DNA of 64,000 nucleotides from an uncultured Ellagibacter sp. (GTDB lineage Bacteria > Actinomycetota > Coriobacteriia > Coriobacteriales > Eggerthellaceae): NCBI GenBank assembly GCA_934654815.1, contig CAKUGU010000002.1, forward strand, positions 22,051-86,050, written 5' to 3'. The notes beneath the pieces are model-generated. The model had not been told where the DNA came from and ran no database searches. It saw only the letters and a program-made list of their open reading frames with translations. Each line of letters starts with the position of its first letter. Position 1 is the first letter of the stretch. Below are positions 35,256 through 44,823 of this stretch, piece after piece. Both the position numbers and the translations under genes were made by a program.

Positions 35256-35386
35256 CAGCAAGCGAAAAGGTTCCCCTCCTTACAGCTTGCACTGCTTTAA
35301 CTAGCAGGTGCGGCCAACGTACCGGCCGCTCAATCCCCTCCTTGTGGCCCGCCCGAGCTCCCCTCTCCGGCGGGCCTCCTCTTTTC
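35256..35386 (+). ncRNA. C-rich small RNA candidate 1 (three CCCCUCY motifs)
   Basis: A TATACT box (35244-35249) precedes a compact structured region: hairpin GCAAGC/GCTTGC (35258-35290) with CCCCTCCTT in its loop; hairpins CTGCT/AGCAG (35292-35307) and GCGGCC/GGCCGC (35310-35329); a single-stranded CCCCTCCTT (near 35335); and a terminator GGCCCGCC/GGCGGGCC (35346-35376) with CCCCTCTCC in its loop and CTTTT after it. The CCUCCUU motifs match the anti-Shine-Dalgarno sequence, suggesting pairing with ribosome sites of mRNAs. It could instead be an attenuated leader of rarA, 59 bases downstream. Confidence 0.55.
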
Positions 35387-35444
35387 TCGCCTATTTTCCC
35401 AAGGTAGATAGGCAAACAAACGTTCGCATGTTATCATACGCGCT

Positions 35445-36791
35445 ATGGATACTTTATTTACAGCAATGGAAGACGAGCGCCGCGCCGAAGTGGCCCCGCT
35501 CGCCGTGCGCATGCGCCCTCGCACGCTCGACGAAGTGGTGGGGCAAACCGAGGCCATCGGTGAGGGAAGCTGGCTGCGCGCCGCCATCGAGGGGGACACG
35601 CTCAGCTCGGTCATCCTCTTTGGTCCCGCCGGCACGGGGAAAACCTCGCTCGCCCACGTTATCGCCGAGCATACGAAGTCGACGTTCGTGGAGGTGTCCG
35701 CCATCGGCGGCACCGTGTCCGATCTGCGCCGCGAAATCGATGCGGCCGAAAAGCGCCTGACCATGCAGGGTTTGCGAACCATCCTGTTCGTCGACGAAAT
35801 CCACCGCTTCAACCGCAGTCAGCAGGACGCGTTGCTCCACGCGGTCGAGAACCGCATCCTCGTCCTTGTGGGGGCAACGACCGAAAACCCCTTCTTCGAA
35901 GTGAATTCCGCACTCATCAGCCGATCGCGCGTGGTGGAGCTCCATTCCCTTTCCGATGACGAAATCGCCCAGCTCGTGAACAACGCGCTTGCCGACGATC
36001 GGGGGCTTGGCGGGCGATTCGCGCTTGCCGACGACGCGCTTTCTGCCATCGTGCTGCTCGCCGGCGGCGACGGGCGCGCGTCCCTTACCACGCTTGAGCT
36101 TGCCTCGCAGATGGTGAAGCCGGGCACGCCCGACGCGCCTGCCCTCATCACCGCCGATGTCGTGCGCAAGGCAACCCCGCATCGGGCGCTTGCCTATGAC
36201 AAGAACAAGGACATGCACTACGACATCATCTCCGCGTTCATCAAGTCCATGCGCGGCAGCGATCCCGACGCGGCCCTTTATTGGCTTGCCCGTATGATCG
36301 ACGGTGGGGAAGATCCGAAGTACATCGCGCGCCGCATGATGATCCATGCCTCCGAAGATGTTGGCAACGCCGATCCGCAGGCTCTTCTCATTGCTGAAGC
36401 CGCGTTCAAGTCGGCCGAGGTCATCGGGTACCCCGAGTGCCGAATCAACCTGGCCCAGGCTGCGATTTACATTGCCCTCGCGCCGAAGAGCAATGCGGCC
36501 GAGGCGGGAATCGACGCCGCGCTTGCCGAGGTGCGCCATGGTCCGGCGCGAAAAGTGCCCGATTATCTGCGCGATAGGCATCGCCCTGGTTCTGAAAACT
36601 ACGGAGCCTATAAATATCCTCACGACTATCCGGGTGGGTGGGTCGATCAGCGCTATCTGCCCGACGGCTTGGAAAAGGGCTGCTTCTACAAGCCGAGCGA
36701 GCGGGGCTGGGAGGCGTACCGCGCCGACGCCGCCGCCCGCGACCGTGCGGAATCAAAGCCCGCTCCGAAACCCTCGCAAAACGGCGAGTAA
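35445..36791 (+). CDS. rarA: Replication-associated recombination ATPase RarA/MgsA
   Basis: The 448-residue AAA+ protein acts at stalled replication forks. It contains the family N-terminus VRMRPRTLDEVVGQ, Walker A FGPAGTGKTSLA, Walker B LFVDEIHRFNRSQQDALL, sensor GATTENPFFEVN and the C-terminal tetramer region YGAYKYPHDYPGGWVDQRYLPD. The ATG at 35445 lacks a strong ribosome site; an ATG seven codons further on is an alternative. The upstream small-RNA-like terminator might modulate its expression. Confidence 0.92.
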   Translation: MDTLFTAMEDERRAEVAPLAVRMRPRTLDEVVGQTEAIGEGSWLRAAIEGDTLSSVILFGPAGTGKTSLAHVIAEHTKSTFVEVSAIGGTVSDLRREIDAAEKRLTMQGLRTILFVDEIHRFNRSQQDALLHAVENRILVLVGATTENPFFEVNSALISRSRVVELHSLSDDEIAQLVNNALADDRGLGGRFALADDALSAIVLLAGGDGRASLTTLELASQMVKPGTPDAPALITADVVRKATPHRALAYDKNKDMHYDIISAFIKSMRGSDPDAALYWLARMIDGGEDPKYIARRMMIHASEDVGNADPQALLIAEAAFKSAEVIGYPECRINLAQAAIYIALAPKSNAAEAGIDAALAEVRHGPARKVPDYLRDRHRPGSENYGAYKYPHDYPGGWVDQRYLPDGLEKGCFYKPSERGWEAYRADAAARDRAESKPAPKPSQNGE

Positions 36792-36896
36792 CCATGCGGT
36801 GACGGCTATGGACGAGGGGTGAAAACGCCTTGTGGCGGCGATAGAATCGAAGGTACCGTGCTATAGTAATCGCTTTGGAAACAAGAGGAGGCGCAG

Positions 36897-37595
36897 ATGG
36901 ATTTCTTCGAGATTGTCAACCTGATCCTTCCGGTCGTCTATGTGGTGGTCGGTATCGCTCTTATCTGGTTCGTCGTCGAGCTCGTCGTGACGGTTCGTAA
37001 GACGCGCGAAACGGTGTCGAGCGTGCAGAAGCAGATTGAGCCGACGCTTGAGCATGTCGAGAAGATCACGGCCTCCCTCGAACCTGTGTGCGACAAGGTC
37101 GACCCGCTCGTCGATCGCGTGTCGCTTACCGTTGACGCAGCGAATCTCGAAGTCATGCGTCTCGACCAGATTCTCGAGGATGTAAGTGAGATCACCAGCT
37201 CCGCATCGAGCGCGGTGAACGCTGTCGACACCGTCACGAATGCTCCGATCGAGCTGGTCAATTCGGTTACCAAGAAGGTTCGCCACGCGTTCAAGCCGAA
37301 GAAGGCCTCCGATGAGTCGGCGGCGCTCGGCCAGGGCGAGGCCAAGCCGAACCCCGTTTCCGACCTTGTCGATGCGACGACCGAAGCAGCTTCTGCTGCC
37401 GTTTCGGCCGGTGCGCGCCGCGTATCCCGCAAAGCGTCTTCCCAGGAAGGGCGCGCTGAACAGACGCCGAGCGAGCAAGCTGGCGCAGACGCCGACAAGC
37501 ATTCGGTGACGGTCGAGCCCGCCGACGACGCCGAAGGCAAGTACTTCACGTATTCCGCCGAAGCGCTCGAAGGCGCTGCGACGCCCAAGGAATAG
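36897..37595 (+). CDS. DUF948-like membrane-anchored coiled-coil protein
   Basis: A 232-residue protein with one N-terminal membrane helix (residues 5-30) followed by a long helical region rich in Val, Glu, Thr and Lys (TRETVSSVQKQIEPTLEHVEKI), as in DUF948 general-stress proteins, and a low-complexity C-terminal third. The biochemical role is unknown. AGGAGG lies just before the ATG. It is 4 bases before the AI-2E permease gene, and the two are probably co-transcribed. Confidence 0.72.
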   Translation: MDFFEIVNLILPVVYVVVGIALIWFVVELVVTVRKTRETVSSVQKQIEPTLEHVEKITASLEPVCDKVDPLVDRVSLTVDAANLEVMRLDQILEDVSEITSSASSAVNAVDTVTNAPIELVNSVTKKVRHAFKPKKASDESAALGQGEAKPNPVSDLVDATTEAASAAVSAGARRVSRKASSQEGRAEQTPSEQAGADADKHSVTVEPADDAEGKYFTYSAEALEGAATPKE

Positions 37596-37599
37596 CGCA

Positions 37600-38919
37600 T
37601 TGAGCGATCTAGCTGACGAACAGGCGAAAACGGAACGGGCGCGCCGCCGCTTCTTCAACGTGGGGGCTCTCGTGGGCGGGCTTGCGCTTATCTGGGCGCT
37701 CGTCCAGCTTCTCGGAATCCTTTCCGTTCCCGTTTCCATCCTCATCTGGACGGTCATTATCGTGTTCGTGCTGCGCGGCACGGTGAACAAGCTTGAAGAG
37801 CTCGGAATCAACCGAACGCTCGGCACGGCCATCGGCTACGTGCTCATGTTCGTCGTGCTCGCGCTTGTGGCGTTCCTCATGTTCTCGCCGGCCATCGGCA
37901 TGAACGCGCAGTTCGCGAACCTTATCGAAAACGCCCCGGTCTACATGCAGAAGATCATCGACTGGGCGAACGCCATCTACGCGAAGTACTCCTATATCTT
38001 CGAAGACGAATCGTTCCGCTCGCTCGTAGCCGAAGTGCAGGCCTCGGCGAGCGCGTGGGCGGGCGATTTGGCCAAGAACAGCGCCTCGGGTGCCATCGCC
38101 TTCGGCACGGGGCTTGCGAACGGGCTCATGGCCATCGGTTTCGCGCTCGTCATCGCGTTCTGGATCCTCATGCAGCTGCCGCAGATCGGGCGTGAATGCA
38201 AGCGCCTCGTGGGCGACAAGCACGCCGAGGACTTCGAGATGCTCCACATCACGTTCACGAGGGTGATGGGCGGTTACATCAAGGGCACCCTGCTGCAATG
38301 CGCGATCATCGGCGTTGCGTGCGGCGTCATGTTCGCCGTGCTCGGCATTCCCAACAGTGCCGCGCTCGGCGGTATCACCGGCATCCTGAACATCATTCCG
38401 ATCATCGGCCCGTGGCTCGGCGGCGCGCTCGCCGCGCTCGTCGGCATCTTCGTGAGCCCCTTCGTGGCGATCGTCGCCATCTTGGGCACGATCATCATCC
38501 AACAGTTCGTCTACACCTTCATCTCGCCGAGGATCATGGCGAGCTCGGTCGACGTCCACCCCGCGCTCAACCTCATCGCCTTGATGGTCGGTTCGGCGCT
38601 CGGCGGCGCGATGAGCGGGCTTGCCGGCTCGCTTGTGGGCATGCTCGCCTCGATTCCGGCCGTTGCCGTCGCCAAGGCCGTTTTCGTGTATTATTTCGAG
38701 AAGCATACGGGCAGGCGCATCGTCTCGAAGGACGGCGTGTTCTTCTTGGGCACTCCATCCGGGGAAAGCGACACCGACGCGCCGAACCCTATCGCCGACG
38801 CCACGTCTCCGCACCCCGATGGGTCTGCGGAATTCGAGCGCGCCGAGAAGAAGCGCGCGGAAAATGCGGAGAACAGGCGAAAGATCCGCGAACGCTTGAA
38901 GCAGCACGACAAGCAGTGA
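37600..38919 (+). CDS. AI-2E (PerM) family transporter
   Basis: The 439-residue membrane protein has the two-halved PerM architecture: helices near residues 20-45, 50-70, 85-110, a large soluble loop, and a C-terminal helix cluster containing GGYIKGTLLQCAIIG and IIPIIGPWLGGALAAL, the family signature. Members export autoinducer-2 or other small molecules or drive sodium/proton antiport; no specific substrate can be assigned. TTG at 37600 follows AAGGA by 8 bases. The C-terminal 60 residues are polar and charged. Confidence 0.83.
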   Translation: MSDLADEQAKTERARRRFFNVGALVGGLALIWALVQLLGILSVPVSILIWTVIIVFVLRGTVNKLEELGINRTLGTAIGYVLMFVVLALVAFLMFSPAIGMNAQFANLIENAPVYMQKIIDWANAIYAKYSYIFEDESFRSLVAEVQASASAWAGDLAKNSASGAIAFGTGLANGLMAIGFALVIAFWILMQLPQIGRECKRLVGDKHAEDFEMLHITFTRVMGGYIKGTLLQCAIIGVACGVMFAVLGIPNSAALGGITGILNIIPIIGPWLGGALAALVGIFVSPFVAIVAILGTIIIQQFVYTFISPRIMASSVDVHPALNLIALMVGSALGGAMSGLAGSLVGMLASIPAVAVAKAVFVYYFEKHTGRRIVSKDGVFFLGTPSGESDTDAPNPIADATSPHPDGSAEFERAEKKRAENAENRRKIRERLKQHDKQ

Positions 38920-39006
38920 CGGCTTACCGTCGTTGCCCGTTCGCCATATGAAACCGAGCTCGAGCAATCCTGCGAGAGCTCTTGAGGGATAAGGAAAGAG
39001 CACAAC

Positions 39007-41640
39007 ATGAAGTACATGACCACCGCCGAGATTCGCGAGAAGTATCTAAGCTTCTTCGAGGAAAAGGGATGCAAACGTCTGCCGTCCTCCTCTCTTATCC
39101 CCGACGATCCCTCGCTGCTTCTGACGAGCGCCGGCATGGTGCAGTTCAAGCCCTACTTCCTTCATCAGAAGGAACTCGACCCGGCCTACATCGGCACGAC
39201 GACGGTCCAGAAGTGCGTGCGCACCAACGACATCGACAACATCGGCGACGCCCGCCATCTGTCGTTCTTCGAGATGCTCGGCAACTTCAGCTTCGGCCGC
39301 TACTTCAAGAAGGAGATGTGCGCCTGGGCGTTCGAGTTCTCCACTGAGGTGCTCGGCCTCCCGAAGGAAAAGCTCTACTTCACCGTGTTCGAGGACGACG
39401 ACGAGACGATCGAGATCTGGAAGTCGCTCGGCGTCGCCGAAGACCACATCTCCCGCCTCGGCGAGGAAGACAACTTCTGGCGCGCCGGCCCGACCGGCCC
39501 GTGCGGTCCCTGCTCCGAAATCTACTTCGACCAGGGCCCCGAAGTCGGCTGCGGCAAGCCCGACTGCAAGCCCGGTTGCGACTGCGATCGCTACCTTGAG
39601 TACTGGAACTGCGTGTTCACCCAGTTCGACGGCCAGGAAGACGGCACGCTCGCACCGCTTCCCTCCAAAAACATCGACACCGGCATGGGCCTTGAGCGCA
39701 TCGCGGCCATCATGCAGGGCGTGACGAACAACTACGACACCGACGTGCTCCGCAGCCTCGTGGGCGTCGGCGAGCGCCTGTCCGGCAAGAAGTACCAGAC
39801 CGACCCCGCCGTCGACAAGTCGCTGCGCATCATGGCCGACCACAGCCGTTCGGTCACCTTCATGATCGCCGACGGTATCCTGCCTTCCAACGAAGGCCGT
39901 GGCTACGTGCTTCGTCGTTTGCTGCGCCGCGCCATCCAGAAGGCCCACATGATCGGCATCGAAGGGCCGTTCCTGAACGAATACGTCGACGAGATCGTCT
40001 CGCTCATGGGCGGTGTGTACCCCGAGATCGTCGAGAACCGCGAGCTCATCCGCCGCGTCATCCTGTCCGAGGAAGAGCGCTTCGGCGCGACGCTTCGCCA
40101 GGGCCAGATGTTCTTGGAAGAAGAACTCGCCAAGCTTTCCGGCGACGTGCTCTCCGGCGAGGAGGCGTTCACGCTTCACGACACCTACGGTTTCCCCGTC
40201 GAGGTCACCGAGGAGATGTGCGCCGATCGCGGCGTGAAGGTCGACATGGACGGTTTCGCCCGCTGCATGGAAGAGCAGCGCGAGCGCGCCCGTGCCGCGA
40301 ACACGAAGGACGCTGAGGCCGCATGGAGCACCTACGGCGGCATTCACGCCGATATCCTGAAGGAAGTCGGTGCCACGAAGTTCGTGGGCTACGACAACCT
40401 CGAAACCGAGGCGAAGGTCGTGGCGCTCGTGAAAGACGGCGAAAAGGTCTCCAAGCTCACTGCCGGCGACGAGGGCGAGGTAATCCTCGACACGACGTCT
40501 TTCTACGCCGAGATGGGCGGCGAAGTGGGGGACACCGGCACGCTTTCGAGCGAGAATTTCTCCGCCGACGTCGTCGACACGAAGGCTCCGGAAAAGGGTC
40601 TCGTATGCCATAAGGTGAAGGTCGCATCCGGCGAGGTTTCCGTGGACGATGCGCTCATCGCTACGGTCGACGGCAAGCGCCGTGCCCGCATCGCGCGCAA
40701 CCATACCGCCACGCACATCCTGCATGCATCGCTGCGCCGCGTGCTTGGCGACCACGTGAAGCAAGCGGGTTCCTACGTCGGTCCCGACCGCCTGCGTTTC
40801 GACTTCACGCACTTCGAGGCCACCACGCCCGAACAGCTCGCGGAAGTCGAGCGCATCGCCAACGACGAGATCATGTCGGCCGTGGCCACCAACATCTACG
40901 AAACTTCGCTCGACGCCGCCCGCGAGTCCGGCGTGACGGCGCTCTTCGGCGAGAAATACGGTGACGTCGTGCGCGTTGTCGAGTGCGGCGACTTCTCCCG
41001 CGAGCTGTGCGGCGGCTGCCATGTCAAGAACACTTCCGAGATCGGCCTGGTCAAGATCACGTCCGAGTCCGGCGTCGGCGCCAACCTGCGCCGCATCGAG
41101 GCCGTGACGAGCTATGGTGCGATCGAGTACCTGAACAAGGTCGAGTCCGAGCTCAAGGAGGCCGCCGAGGCGCTCCGCGTGCCACTGTTCGACGTGAGCG
41201 AGCGTACCGCTGCCAATGTCAAGACGCTGAAGGAGATTCAGAAGGGCGCCAAGCAGGCGAAGAATGTTATCTCCGAAGACGGCGTCACGAAGCTCGTCGA
41301 GTCGGCCGTGAAGTCGGCTGCTGGCTACCCGGTCGTGATCAGCCGCGTGAACATCGCCGACGCCGGCGCGATGCGCAACATGTGGGACGTCGTCCGCGCC
41401 CGCATGAGCGAGCCCGGCGCGGTCGTGCTCATCGCCGAGAAGGACGGCAAGGCCGTGCTTTTGGCCGCCGGCACCGACGAAGCGGTTGCGGCGGGCTTCA
41501 ACGCCGGCTCCGTCATCAAGGAAATCGCGCCGTGCGTGAAGGGCGGCGGCGGCGGTAAGCCGGCGATGGCCCAGGCCGGCGGCAAGGACCCCTCGGGCAT
41601 TGACGCCGCTCTCGACGCCGCGCGCGCGATGCTGCTCTAG
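39007..41640 (+). CDS. alaS: Alanyl-tRNA synthetase
   Basis: The 877-residue enzyme shows the AlaS catalytic core (REKYLSFFEEKGC, SSSLIPDDPSLLLTSAGM, RTNDIDNIG, NFSFGRYFK), the editing domain with ARNHTATHILHASLR (zinc ligands) and CGGCHV, and the C-terminal Ala domain ending AQAGGKDPSG. It charges tRNA-Ala and clears misacylated Ser/Gly. AAGGA precedes the ATG. It starts a long block of housekeeping genes ending in pepP. Confidence 0.96.
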   Translation: MKYMTTAEIREKYLSFFEEKGCKRLPSSSLIPDDPSLLLTSAGMVQFKPYFLHQKELDPAYIGTTTVQKCVRTNDIDNIGDARHLSFFEMLGNFSFGRYFKKEMCAWAFEFSTEVLGLPKEKLYFTVFEDDDETIEIWKSLGVAEDHISRLGEEDNFWRAGPTGPCGPCSEIYFDQGPEVGCGKPDCKPGCDCDRYLEYWNCVFTQFDGQEDGTLAPLPSKNIDTGMGLERIAAIMQGVTNNYDTDVLRSLVGVGERLSGKKYQTDPAVDKSLRIMADHSRSVTFMIADGILPSNEGRGYVLRRLLRRAIQKAHMIGIEGPFLNEYVDEIVSLMGGVYPEIVENRELIRRVILSEEERFGATLRQGQMFLEEELAKLSGDVLSGEEAFTLHDTYGFPVEVTEEMCADRGVKVDMDGFARCMEEQRERARAANTKDAEAAWSTYGGIHADILKEVGATKFVGYDNLETEAKVVALVKDGEKVSKLTAGDEGEVILDTTSFYAEMGGEVGDTGTLSSENFSADVVDTKAPEKGLVCHKVKVASGEVSVDDALIATVDGKRRARIARNHTATHILHASLRRVLGDHVKQAGSYVGPDRLRFDFTHFEATTPEQLAEVERIANDEIMSAVATNIYETSLDAARESGVTALFGEKYGDVVRVVECGDFSRELCGGCHVKNTSEIGLVKITSESGVGANLRRIEAVTSYGAIEYLNKVESELKEAAEALRVPLFDVSERTAANVKTLKEIQKGAKQAKNVISEDGVTKLVESAVKSAAGYPVVISRVNIADAGAMRNMWDVVRARMSEPGAVVLIAEKDGKAVLLAAGTDEAVAAGFNAGSVIKEIAPCVKGGGGGKPAMAQAGGKDPSGIDAALDAARAMLL

Positions 41641-41644
41641 CGCC

Positions 41645-42073
41645 ATGAGGATTCTCGCGCTCGATATTGGGGAAGTCCGCGTGGGGGTCGCCGTGTGCGA
41701 CCCCGGCGAGCGTGTTGCTTCCCCCGTTTGCGTGCTGCCCGCGCAGGAGGTGCTTTCCTGCGCGAAGTCCTTCAAACGCGTGCTCGAAGACTGGGAGCCC
41801 GAGCTTTTGCTCTGCGGGCTTCCCTTCACGATGGCGGGCGAGGAAGGCCCCCAGGCCAAGCGCATCCGCAAAGCAGCCGATACCATCTCGCGGAACTGTT
41901 CCATCCCGCATGAATTCACGGACGAGCGGCTCAGCTCCCGCGAGGCGAAGCGCAGTTTGCGCGAAAAAGGCTACGACGAGCGGGCCATGCGCGGTAAAAT
42001 CGACATGATAGCTGCGAGTTTGTTCTTGCAGGCATGGCTCGACGAGCGGGCAGCCCGAAAATCCGAAAGGTAA
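41645..42073 (+). CDS. ruvX: Pre-16S rRNA nuclease / Holliday junction resolvase-like RuvX (YqgF)
   Basis: The 142-residue RNase H-like protein begins MRILALDIGEVRVGVAVCD with the catalytic Asp, has LLCGLPFTMAGEEGPQA, and ends with DERLSSREAKRSL and KIDMIAASLFLQAWLD, the family C-terminal acidic motif. It finishes 16S rRNA ends. It lies 4 bases after alaS, and alaS-ruvX-mltG is a widely conserved order. Confidence 0.92.
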   Translation: MRILALDIGEVRVGVAVCDPGERVASPVCVLPAQEVLSCAKSFKRVLEDWEPELLLCGLPFTMAGEEGPQAKRIRKAADTISRNCSIPHEFTDERLSSREAKRSLREKGYDERAMRGKIDMIAASLFLQAWLDERAARKSER

Positions 42074-42081
42074 CGTACCTT

Positions 42082-43260
42082 ATGGCTCCATTCAAACGTC
42101 AGATCACGTATTCTTCGCGCCCGAACCATCGGGCGCGTGTTGCGCATTCCATGGGCGATCGCCAGTTCCGCACCTATGACACGAGCGCGCTCAAGCCCAA
42201 GCGCAGCAAGGGCCCTATGATCGCCTTTGTCGCGGTCATCGTCGTGATCGCGCTGCTGCTCATTCTGGGCATCTCCTCGCTCGTGCGCGGCTGCACGGCG
42301 TCGCAGACCGAGCTTATCCCCGACGGGCAGCAGGCGACGGTCGTCATCGAAGACGGCGCCTCGACGAACTCCATCGCGCAGAGCCTGCAGAAGGCGGGCC
42401 TCATCTCGTCTACGTCGGATTTCTCGAAAAAGGTGTCCGACCTGGGGCTCGACGGTTCGCTGCAATCGGGAACCTACACGCTTTCGGGCGGCATGTCGCT
42501 CGACGATTTGGCCCAGGCGCTCGCGAGCGGGCCGGGCATGTCGGGGCTTACCGTCACCATCCCCGAAGGCCTCACGCTTTCGGGCATCGCTGACCGCGTG
42601 AGCGATGCCACGAACGGTCGCATCTCGGCGGACGATTTCAAGACGCAGGCTTCGAACGCGAGCACCTATGCCGCCGACTTCCCGTTCCTTGCCGATGCGG
42701 GCTCGAACTCGCTCGAAGGGTTCCTTTTCCCGAAGACGTATTCCATCACGGCGAATGATACGGCCGACTCGCTCATCCGCACGATGCTCTCTCAGTACCA
42801 GACCGAAACGGCCTCGCTTGACTATTCGTATCCGAAGGGCAAGGGCTACAACTCCTACCAGACGCTCATCCTCGCCTCCATCATCGAGAAGGAGGCGAGC
42901 GACGACGCCGATATCCGCGCGAAGGTTTCCGCGGTGTTCTACAACCGCCTGTCGAACACCGGCGCCCCGACGTACGGCATGCTCGGCAGCGACGCCACCA
43001 CCGCATACGAAATCGGCGGTGACCCGAGCAACTACGACTGGACGACCGACAGCGCTTACAACACGCGTCGGCATGCGGGCCTTCCGCCCACACCCATTTG
43101 CTCTCCGAGCCTGGGAAGCATCCAGGCGGCGTGCAGCCCTGCCTCCGATTTCGGCGAGTACTACTTCTTCTCGTTCTGGCCGAACAGCAACGGCGGCATC
43201 GACTACATCTTCGACAAGACCTACGACGAGCATCAGGCAACCATCGCCGCTCATTCGTAG
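42082..43260 (+). CDS. mltG: Endolytic murein transglycosylase MltG
   Basis: The 392-residue protein has a ~45-residue cytoplasmic N-terminus, one membrane helix (IAFVAVIVVIALLLILGI) and an extracytoplasmic part with a LysM-like subdomain (VIEDGASTNSIAQSLQKAG) and the YceG catalytic domain: LEGFLFPKTY, ASIIEKEASDD (catalytic Glu) and ICSPSLGSIQAACSP. MltG cleaves nascent peptidoglycan strands. The ATG at 42082 was chosen because upstream starts lie inside ruvX. Confidence 0.92.
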   Translation: MAPFKRQITYSSRPNHRARVAHSMGDRQFRTYDTSALKPKRSKGPMIAFVAVIVVIALLLILGISSLVRGCTASQTELIPDGQQATVVIEDGASTNSIAQSLQKAGLISSTSDFSKKVSDLGLDGSLQSGTYTLSGGMSLDDLAQALASGPGMSGLTVTIPEGLTLSGIADRVSDATNGRISADDFKTQASNASTYAADFPFLADAGSNSLEGFLFPKTYSITANDTADSLIRTMLSQYQTETASLDYSYPKGKGYNSYQTLILASIIEKEASDDADIRAKVSAVFYNRLSNTGAPTYGMLGSDATTAYEIGGDPSNYDWTTDSAYNTRRHAGLPPTPICSPSLGSIQAACSPASDFGEYYFFSFWPNSNGGIDYIFDKTYDEHQATIAAHS

Positions 43261-43296
43261 CGAGCGCTATCCGCGACGAAGCGAAACGGAGTGCGC

Positions 43297-43827
43297 ATGG
43301 CGTATTTCAAGCCCGACCGCTATTTCTCGCGGTTGTCGAACATCTCTATCGAGAAAGACCTGCTGGCCTGCGGATTCACGAACGTGCTGCTCGACATCGA
43401 CAACACGTTCGTGCCGCGCGACACGCAGGTGATTCCGCGCGATGCGCGCGTGTGGCTGGGCTGCGCGCGCGACGCGGGGGTGAGCATCTGCCTTCTGTCC
43501 AACAACTGGCATCGAGTCGTGTACGATTTCGCGGCCGAAGTGGGCTTGCCGGTCGTTGCGAAGGCCATGAAGCCCTGTTCGCCCGCCTACTTCGTGGCAA
43601 TGCGCAAGATAGGCGCCCATCGCAAGAACACGGTCGCCATCGGCGATCAGCTCATGACCGACGTTCTCGGCGCCCATACCGTGGGAATCGCCGCCTACCT
43701 TCTGCAGCCTCTCGTCGAGCAGGATCTGCCCCATACGCTTTTCCTGCGCAAGTTCGAGCGCGCGCTCATGGGCGATGCGGTTCCCGAGAACCCGGCTACC
43801 GCCTGCCACTCTTTGGAAAGGAACTGA
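43297..43827 (+). CDS. YqeG-family HAD phosphatase
   Basis: The 176-residue HAD-IIIA protein has the catalytic DIDNTF motif (first Asp nucleophile), ICLLSNN as motif II, KAMKP as motif III and GDQLMTDVLGA as motif IV. The family hydrolyses phosphates; the YqeG substrate is unknown in general. ATG at 43297 follows CGGAG; a GTG two codons upstream is possible. It lies immediately before aroE, the same neighbour as in many Firmicutes. Confidence 0.86.
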   Translation: MAYFKPDRYFSRLSNISIEKDLLACGFTNVLLDIDNTFVPRDTQVIPRDARVWLGCARDAGVSICLLSNNWHRVVYDFAAEVGLPVVAKAMKPCSPAYFVAMRKIGAHRKNTVAIGDQLMTDVLGAHTVGIAAYLLQPLVEQDLPHTLFLRKFERALMGDAVPENPATACHSLERN

Positions 43828-43831
43828 CGCC

Positions 43832-44788
43832 ATGAACGACGAAACGGCCGGCACGCCGGCCACGACACCGCAGAAGCTCTACGTGCTCGGGCATCCCGTG
43901 GCGCACTCGAAATCGCCCGTGATGTACAACGCGGTGTACGAGAAGCTCGGCTTTCCCTGGCATTACGATCTCATGGATTGCGAAACGCCCGACGAGGCGA
44001 AGGAGTTCCTCGAAAAGCGCGACTTCCTTTCCATCAACATCACGACGCCCTACAAGCCCGAGGCGCTTGCTGCGGCGACGGCCCGTGCGGCGTCCGCGAA
44101 ACTCGCCCACGGCGCGAACATCCTCGTCAAGAAGAAGGACGCGCTTATCGCGTTCAACACCGACGGGCAGGGTTGCATCGGGTACCTCGAGCGCGTGGGC
44201 TTCGACTTCGCGGGCGCGAAAATTGCCATCTGCGGCACCGGCCCGACGGCGCTCGCCATCCTCCATGCCGCCACCATCGCCGGCGCGTCTGAGGTTTTGC
44301 TGCTCAGCCGCAACAAGGAGCATGCGCGCGACGTGCTCGAGCGCTACGTCGGGGAGTTCGGCGAGCTCGCTCACGCGACGGTCGACCTCGAGGCTTCGAA
44401 AGACGCCCATAGAAGCTTCCTCTCCGCCTATGAGGAGACGACCTTCCGCTTCGGGAGCTATACCACGTCCACGCAGGCCATCCATGCTGCCGATCTCGTC
44501 ATCAACGCGACGCCGCTCGGCATGCGCCAGGGCGACCCGGCCCCGTTCGACGTGTCGCTGTTCCGATCAGGCCAGGCCGCCTTCGACGTGGTCTACGCCC
44601 ACGGCGAAACGGCGTTCGCGGCGGGCGCCAAGGCGGCCGGCTGCACGTTCTGCGACGGATGCGGCATGCTCGTCGCGCAGGCGGTCGCGACCGTGCAGGC
44701 GGTGTGCGACGTGTCGGAAATCGAGCTTGCGTTGCCGTTTGATGAATTATTCGACATCATGGCGCAAGCGGCTGAATTCGACGTGTAG
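43832..44788 (+). CDS. aroE: Shikimate dehydrogenase
   Basis: The 318-residue NADP enzyme reduces 3-dehydroshikimate to shikimate. It begins YVLGHPVAHSKSPVMYNAVY, shows NITTPYK with the catalytic Lys, FNTDGQG with the catalytic Asp, ICGTGPTALAI for the nucleotide and INATPLGM. GGAAAGGAAC precedes the ATG. With aroC, aroK, aroB and aroQ downstream it supplies five of the seven chorismate pathway steps; aroA and aroF/G are not in the window. Confidence 0.93.
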   Translation: MNDETAGTPATTPQKLYVLGHPVAHSKSPVMYNAVYEKLGFPWHYDLMDCETPDEAKEFLEKRDFLSINITTPYKPEALAAATARAASAKLAHGANILVKKKDALIAFNTDGQGCIGYLERVGFDFAGAKIAICGTGPTALAILHAATIAGASEVLLLSRNKEHARDVLERYVGEFGELAHATVDLEASKDAHRSFLSAYEETTFRFGSYTTSTQAIHAADLVINATPLGMRQGDPAPFDVSLFRSGQAAFDVVYAHGETAFAAGAKAAGCTFCDGCGMLVAQAVATVQAVCDVSEIELALPFDELFDIMAQAAEFDV

Positions 44789-44823
44789 ACTGTTCACCTG
44801 GGGATTGTGCGTAAGGAGATAAG

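Noticed and set aside
39046..41919. 957-residue minus-strand frame opposite alaS and ruvX
   Set aside because: Antisense shadow of two well-defined genes, caused by high third-position GC.
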